Source of the DNA: Hippophae tibetana | Lineage: Eukaryota; Streptophyta; Magnoliopsida; Rosales; Elaeagnaceae | Length of the DNA stretch: 64,000 nucleotides | Reading direction: 5' to 3' | NCBI GenBank assembly: GCA_037013495.1 | Contig: JAZDXN010000026.1 | Location: 4,960,001-5,024,000 of the forward strand | Part shown: positions 59,801-64,000 of the stretch, in pieces | Position numbering within the stretch: the first letter of the stretch is position 1 | Layout: every line of letters starts with the position of its first letter | The notes under the pieces: generated by a model | What the model was told of the DNA's origin: nothing | The model's database searches: none | What the model saw: only the letters and a program-made list of their open reading frames with translations | Program-made: the position numbers and the translations under genes

Positions 59801-61958
59801 TTTGTAAATATGAGTTACAATTTTCAACGGAGATAACTTTGGACTCGGGTATCGAAACCGCTATTATAATATATCAAATCGGAGCTCGTGGCAAATTACA
59901 CAATATGTTTTGGTCCCACCAAGAAAAATCGTTTTTGTATCCAAATTACCACATCTACTTCACTTACCGAGGGTTTAAAGTTTTTCACGCACCGTTTTCA
60001 TTTTACTTAGTGCTAGTTTAATTCAATAGAGCTATAGAGGAGATATTGGTGCCAACCTAGGGTTGTTTCTTTATATTTTCAATAGATCTCTATTCTTCAT
60101 GAAAAAAAATAAGAGAAGAGAAAAAGAAAGAGGATGTCGTTCACATTTTCAAAATCAACAAAACATTTGGTAAATATGAGTTACAACTTTCAAAGGACAT
60201 AACTTTTGACTCGGGTATCGAAACCACTATTATAATATATCAAATCGAAGCTCGAATTAAATTACACAATTTGTTTTGGTCCGGCCAAAGAAAACCGTTT
60301 TTGTAACCAAATTACATTGTTTACATCACTTAATGGCTGTTTAAAGTTTGTGATGCACCATTTTCATTTTTCTTACTTCTGGTTTAATTCAACAGAGCTA
60401 TAGAGGAGATATTGGTGCCAACCTAGGGTTGTTTCTTTATATTTTCAATAAGTCTCTATTCTTCAAGAAAAAAATAAGAGAAGAGAAAAAGAAAGAGGAT
60501 GTCGTTCACATTTTCAAAAACAACAAAAGATTTGGTAAATATGAGTTACAACTTTCAAAGAACATAACTTTTGACTCGGGTATCGAAACTGCTATTATAA
60601 TATATCAAATCGGAGCTCGTTTCAAATTACACAATATGTTTTGGTCCCACCAAGGAAAATCGTTTTTGTACCCAAATTAACACATTTACTTCACTTTCCG
60701 AGGGTTTAAAGTTTTTCACGCACCATTTTCATTTTACTTAGTGCTAGTTTAATTCAATAGAGCTATAGAGGAGATATTGGTGCCAACCTAGGGTTGTTTC
60801 TTTATATTTTCAATCAGTCTCTATTCTTCACAAAAAATTACAGAAGAGAAAGAGAAAGAAGATGTCGTTCACATTTTCAAAAACAACAAAACATTTTGTA
60901 AATATGAGTTACAATTTTCAACGCAGATAACTTTGGACTCGGGTATCGAAACCGCTATTATAATATATCAAATCGGAGCTCGTGGCAAATTACACGATAT
61001 GTTTTGGTCCAACCAAGTAAAATCGTTTTTATACCCAAATTACCATATCTACTTCACTTACCGAGGGTTTTAAGTTTTTCACGCACCGTTTTCATTTTAC
61101 TTAGTACTAGTTTAATTCGATAGAGCTATAGAGGAGATATTGGTGCCAACCTCGGGTTGTTTCTTTATATTTTCAATAAGTCTCTATTCTTCAAGAAAAA
61201 AATAAGAGAAGAGAAAAAGAAAGAGGATGTCGTTCACATTTTAAAAAACAACAAAACATTTGGTAAATATGAGTTACAACTTTCAACGGAGAGAACTTTT
61301 GACTCGGGTATCGAAACCGCTATTATAATATATCAAATCGGGGCTCGTTTCAAATTACACAATATGTTTTGGTCCCACCAAGGAAAATCGTTTTTGTAAC
61401 CAAATTAACACATTTACTTCACTTTCTGAGGGTTTAAAGTTTTTCACGCACCATTTTCATTTTACTTAGTGCTAGTTTAATTCAATAGAGCTATAGAGGA
61501 GATATTGGTGCCAACCTAGGGTTGTTTCTTTATATTTTCAATCAGTCTCTATTCTTCACAAAAAATAACAGAAGAGAAAAAGAAAGAAGATGTCGTTCAC
61601 ATTTTCAAAAACAACAAAACATTTTGTAAATATGAGTTACAATTTTCAACGGAGATAACTTTGGACTCGGGTATCGAAACCGCTATTATAATATATCAAA
61701 TCGGAGCTCGTGGAAAATTACACAATATGTTTTGGTCCCACCAAGAAAAATCGTTTTTGTATCCAAATTACCACATCTACTTCACTTACCGAGGGTTTAA
61801 AGTTTTTCATGCACCGTTTTCATTTTACTTAGTGCTAGTTTAATTCAATAGAGCTATAGAGGAGATATTGGTGCCAACATAGGGTTGTTTCTTTATATTT
61901 TCAATAGATCTCTATTCTTCATGAAAAAAAATAAGAGAAGAGAAAAAGAAAGAGGATG
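56867..61958. repeat. 14-monomer tandem duplication, copy 2 (5092 bp)
   Basis: This is the second copy of the 5092-bp block, in direct tandem with the first. Matching continues about 100 bp past one unit length and is lost near 62,063, where ATATATCAAATCG and ACACAATATTGTTTGG replace ATATATGAAATCG and ACACAATTTTTTTTGG. Confidence 0.9.
60354..60422. other. X/Y chimeric monomer (second copy)
   Basis: This is the identical hybrid carried by the second 14-mer, 5092 bp after the first. Its presence in both copies shows that the exchange came before the 14-mer duplication. Confidence 0.8.
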
Positions 61959-62243
61959 TCGTTCACATTTTCAAAATCAACAAAACATTTGGTAAATATG
62001 AGTTACAACTTTCAAAGGACATAACTTTTGACTCGGGTATCGAAACCACTATTATAATATATCAAATCGAAGCTCGTATTAAATTACACAATATTGTTTG
62101 GTCCAGCCAAAGAAAATCGTTTTTGTAACCAAATTACATAGTTTACATCACTTAATGGCTGTTTAAAGTTTGTGATGCACCATTTTCATTTTCCTTACTT
62201 CTGGTTTAATTCAATAGAGCTATATAGAAGATATTGGTGCCAA

Positions 62244-63328
62244 CCTAGGGTTGTTTCTTTATATTTTCAATAAAACTCTATTCTTCACAAAAAATAAGAG
62301 AAGAGAAAAAGAAAGAGGATGTCGTTCACATTTTCAAAAAAACAGAACATTTGGTAAATATGAGTTACAACTTACAACTAAGATAACTTTTGACTCGGGT
62401 ATCGAAACCACTATTAATATATATCAAATCGAAGCTTATATTAAATTACACAATATTTTTTGGTCCCGCCAAAAAAATCGTTTTTGTACCCAAATTAATT
62501 CGTTTACATCACTTAATTGGTGTTAAAAGTTTGTGACGCACCATTTTCATTTTTCTTACTTCTGGTTTAATTTAAAAGATCTATATAGTAGATATTGGTG
62601 CCGACCTAGGGTTGTTTCTTTATATTTTCAATAAGTCTCTATTCTTGACAAAAAATAAGAGAAGAGAAAAAGAAAGAGGATGTCGTTCACATTTTCAAAA
62701 ACAACAAAACATTTGGTAAGTATGAGTTACAACTTTCAACGGAGATAAATTTTGACTCGGGTATCGAAACCGCCTTTATAATATATAAAATCGAAGCTCG
62801 TATCAAATTACACAATATTTTTTGGTCCCATCTAAGAAAATCGTTTTTGTAACCAAATTAATTCGTTTACATCACTTAATGGGTGTTTAAAGTTTGTGAC
62901 GCACCATTTCCATTTTTCTTACTTCTGGTTTAATTCAATAGAGCTATATAGAAGATATTGGTGCCAACCTAGGGTTGTTTCTTTATATTTTCAATCAGAC
63001 TCTATTCTTCACAAAAAATAAGAGAAGAGAAAAAGAAAGAGGATGTCGTTCACATTTTCAAAAAAAGAGAACATTTTGTAAATATGAGTTACAGCTTACA
63101 ACTAAGATAACTTTTGACTCGGGTATCGAAACCACTATTAATATATATCAAATCGAAGCTCATATTAAATTACACAATATTTTTTGGTCCCGCCAAAAAA
63201 ATCGTTTTTGTACCCAAATTAATTCGTTTACATCACTTAATGGGTGTTAAAAGTTTGTGACGCACCATTTTCATTTTTCTTACTTCTGGTTTAATTTAAA
63301 AGATCTATATAGTAGATATTGGTGCCGA
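62244..63328. repeat. Dimeric Z/X repeat, 724 bp
   Basis: Landmarks 62,244 and 62,605 recur at 62,968 and 63,329 (+724 = 361 + 363). The first member is Z type (ACTAAGATAAC, GTTAAAAG, AAAAGATCTATATAGTAG). The second is X type (GTAAGTATGAG, CCATTTCCATTTTTC, ATATAGAAGATATTGG). The same Z/X pairing occurs singly at 53,149-53,872 and 58,241-58,964. The fourth monomer (from 63,329) changes to a Y-like body (GGAGCTCGTTT). Confidence 0.82.
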
Positions 63329-63599
63329 CCTAGGGTTGTTTCTTAATATTTTCAATCAGTCTCTATTCTTCACAAAAAATAAGAGAAGAGAAAAAGAAAG
63401 AGGATGTCGTTGACATTTTCAAAAACAACAAAACATTTTGTAAATATGAGTTACAACTTTCAACAGAGATAACTTTTGACTCGTGTATCGAAACCGCTAT
63501 TATAATATATCAAATCGGAGCTCGTTTAAAATTACACAATATGTTTTGGTCCTACCAAGGAAAATCGTTTTTGTACCTAAATTACCACATCTACTTCAC

Positions 63600-63692
63600 T
63601 TACCGAGGGTTTAATGTTTTTCACGCACCATTTTCATTTTACTTAGTGCTAGTTTAATTCAATAGAGCTATATAAGAGATATTGGTGCCGAC
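63600..63692. other. Y/X chimeric monomer at right end
   Basis: Y-type TTACCGAGGG, TTTTTCACG and ACTTAGTGCTAG are followed by X-type CTATATAAGAG and GCCGACC. The switch lies in TTTAATTCAATAGAGCTATA, which both subfamilies share. The next body is Y type again (TTCAAGAAAAAAATAAG). Confidence 0.72.
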
Positions 63693-64000
63693 CTAGGGTT
63701 GTTTCTTTATATTTTCAATAAGTCTCTATTCTTCAAGAAAAAAATAAGAGAAGAGAAAAAGAAAGAGGATGTCGTTCACATTTTCAAAAACAACAAAACA
63801 TTTGGTAAATATGAGTTACAACTTTCAACGGAGAGAACTTTTGACTCGGGTATCGAAACCGCTATTATAATATATCAAATCGGAGCTCGTTTCAAATTAC
63901 ACAATATGTTTTGGTCCCACCAAGGAAAATCGTTTTTGTAACCAAATTAACACATTTACTTCACTTTCTGAGGGTTTAAAGTTTTTCACGCACCATTTTC

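Larger units (their letters stand above)
1..64000. repeat. Satellite DNA array, ~363-bp monomer, 176 head-to-tail copies
   Basis: The landmark CCTAGGG (or a one-base variant) followed by TTGTTTCTTT occurs 176 times, the first at 58 and the last at 63,692. Consecutive spacings lie between 361 and 366 bp and average 363.6 bp. Every monomer carries the same blocks in the same order: CCTAGGG; a pyrimidine-rich stretch; a purine tract; TTCACATTTTC; ATGAGTTACA; TTTTGACTCGGG; TATCGAAACC; an AT-rich stretch with ATATATCAAAT; AAATTACACAATAT; TTTTGGTCC; GCACCATTTTCATTTT; and GGAGATATTGGTGCC. No other sequence is inserted anywhere and no monomer is inverted. The window begins and ends at nearly the same phase, inside CCATTTTCATTTT, so both flanks are probably more of the same array. 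The function of such arrays (kinetochore or heterochromatin scaffold) is known for some plant satellites but is not shown here. The satellite family name is not recognised. Confidence 0.98.
38430..64000. repeat. Domain D: Y-dominated region with several nested HORs
   Basis: Of the 70 monomers with landmarks from 38,579 to 63,692, about 47 are Y or Y2, 20 are X or Z, and three are X/Y hybrids. This contrasts with 20 Y out of 106 before 38.4 kb. Successive HOR lengths are 1461, 1092, 1455, 5092 (containing 1822) and 724 bp. The 366-bp class is common here and comes from monomers with TTCATGAAAAAAAATAAG. Confidence 0.87.

Noticed and set aside
51775..61958. Assembly duplication artefact as the definite explanation for the 5092-bp repeat
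   Set aside because: It cannot be decided from sequence. Slight extension of homology past both unit ends is what a real tandem duplication shows, so it is reported as real with a read-mapping check suggested.
568..63941. Dozens of recurring open frames of 60-107 codons, all on the + strand
   Set aside because: They fall at fixed phases of the 363-bp monomer. They recur because 363 is divisible by three, and they are broken by the 361-, 364-, 365- and 366-bp variants. Indels are not restricted to multiples of three, so there is no sign of coding selection.
1..64000. Possible CRISPR array, because of direct repeats
   Set aside because: The repeat fills the entire period. There are no unique spacers of regular length between short conserved repeats, and the monomer is far too long.
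1..64000. CENP-B box
   Set aside because: The CGGG in GACTCGGGTA is not preceded at the right distance by TTCG, so the required pattern is not met in the monomers inspected.
1..64000. LTR or other transposon as the source of the tandem repeat
   Set aside because: I see no primer-binding site, polypurine tract next to an LTR end, target-site duplication, terminal inverted repeat or coding remnant. The spacing never departs from 361-366 bp.

Overview
The whole 64 kb window is one uninterrupted array of head-to-tail satellite DNA. A landmark present in every repeat (normally CCTAGGG followed by TTGTTTC) can be followed 176 times, from base 58 to base 63,692. The spacing is never below 361 or above 366 bp and averages 363.6 bp. 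No gap, inversion, transposon, RNA gene or unique sequence interrupts it. Base composition is AT-rich, about one third G+C by eye. All repeats lie in the same orientation. I find no credible gene. The many short open frames are by-products of the repeat: the period is close to 363 = 3 x 121, so a stop-free frame in one monomer recurs in the next.

The organism is most likely a flowering plant, with the array in nuclear heterochromatin (centromeric, pericentromeric or subtelomeric). A monomer of about 360 bp in very long homogeneous arrays is typical of plant satellites. In addition, the reverse-strand motif CCGAGTCAAAAGTTAT, found in many monomers, resembles from memory a motif of the legume (soybean) centromeric satellite CentGm. 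This placement is inference. An animal satellite cannot be excluded from sequence alone.

Two main monomer subfamilies alternate. I call them X (ends in TTCTTACTTCTGG... then GCCGACC) and Y (ends in TTTACTTAGTGCTAG... then GCCAACC, with GGAGCTCG in the body). Minor subtypes are a 361-bp form (Z) and a Y2 form with CTTTGGACTCGG.

The layout is mosaic. (A) About 1-16.4 kb is mainly a 5-monomer higher-order repeat (HOR) of pattern XXXXY, about 1817 bp, with 7-mer and 8-mer rearrangements. (B) 16.4-31.2 kb is X-dominated, with one near-identical 5-mer duplicated (1818 bp) and another triplicated (1817 bp). (C) 31.2-38.4 kb is poorly homogenised, with many private variants and one block resembling region A. 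(D) 38.4-64 kb is Y-dominated. It runs through a monomeric triplication, a 1461-bp 4-mer, a 1092-bp 3-mer, a 1455-bp 4-mer, a 14-mer of 5092 bp duplicated in tandem with no difference seen by eye, and finally a 724-bp dimer.

What the window offers is a readable history of unequal exchange: nested duplications, chimeric monomers with mappable crossover intervals, and a clear X-to-Y switch in array composition. All similarity statements come from reading by eye and landmark arithmetic, not from computed alignments.
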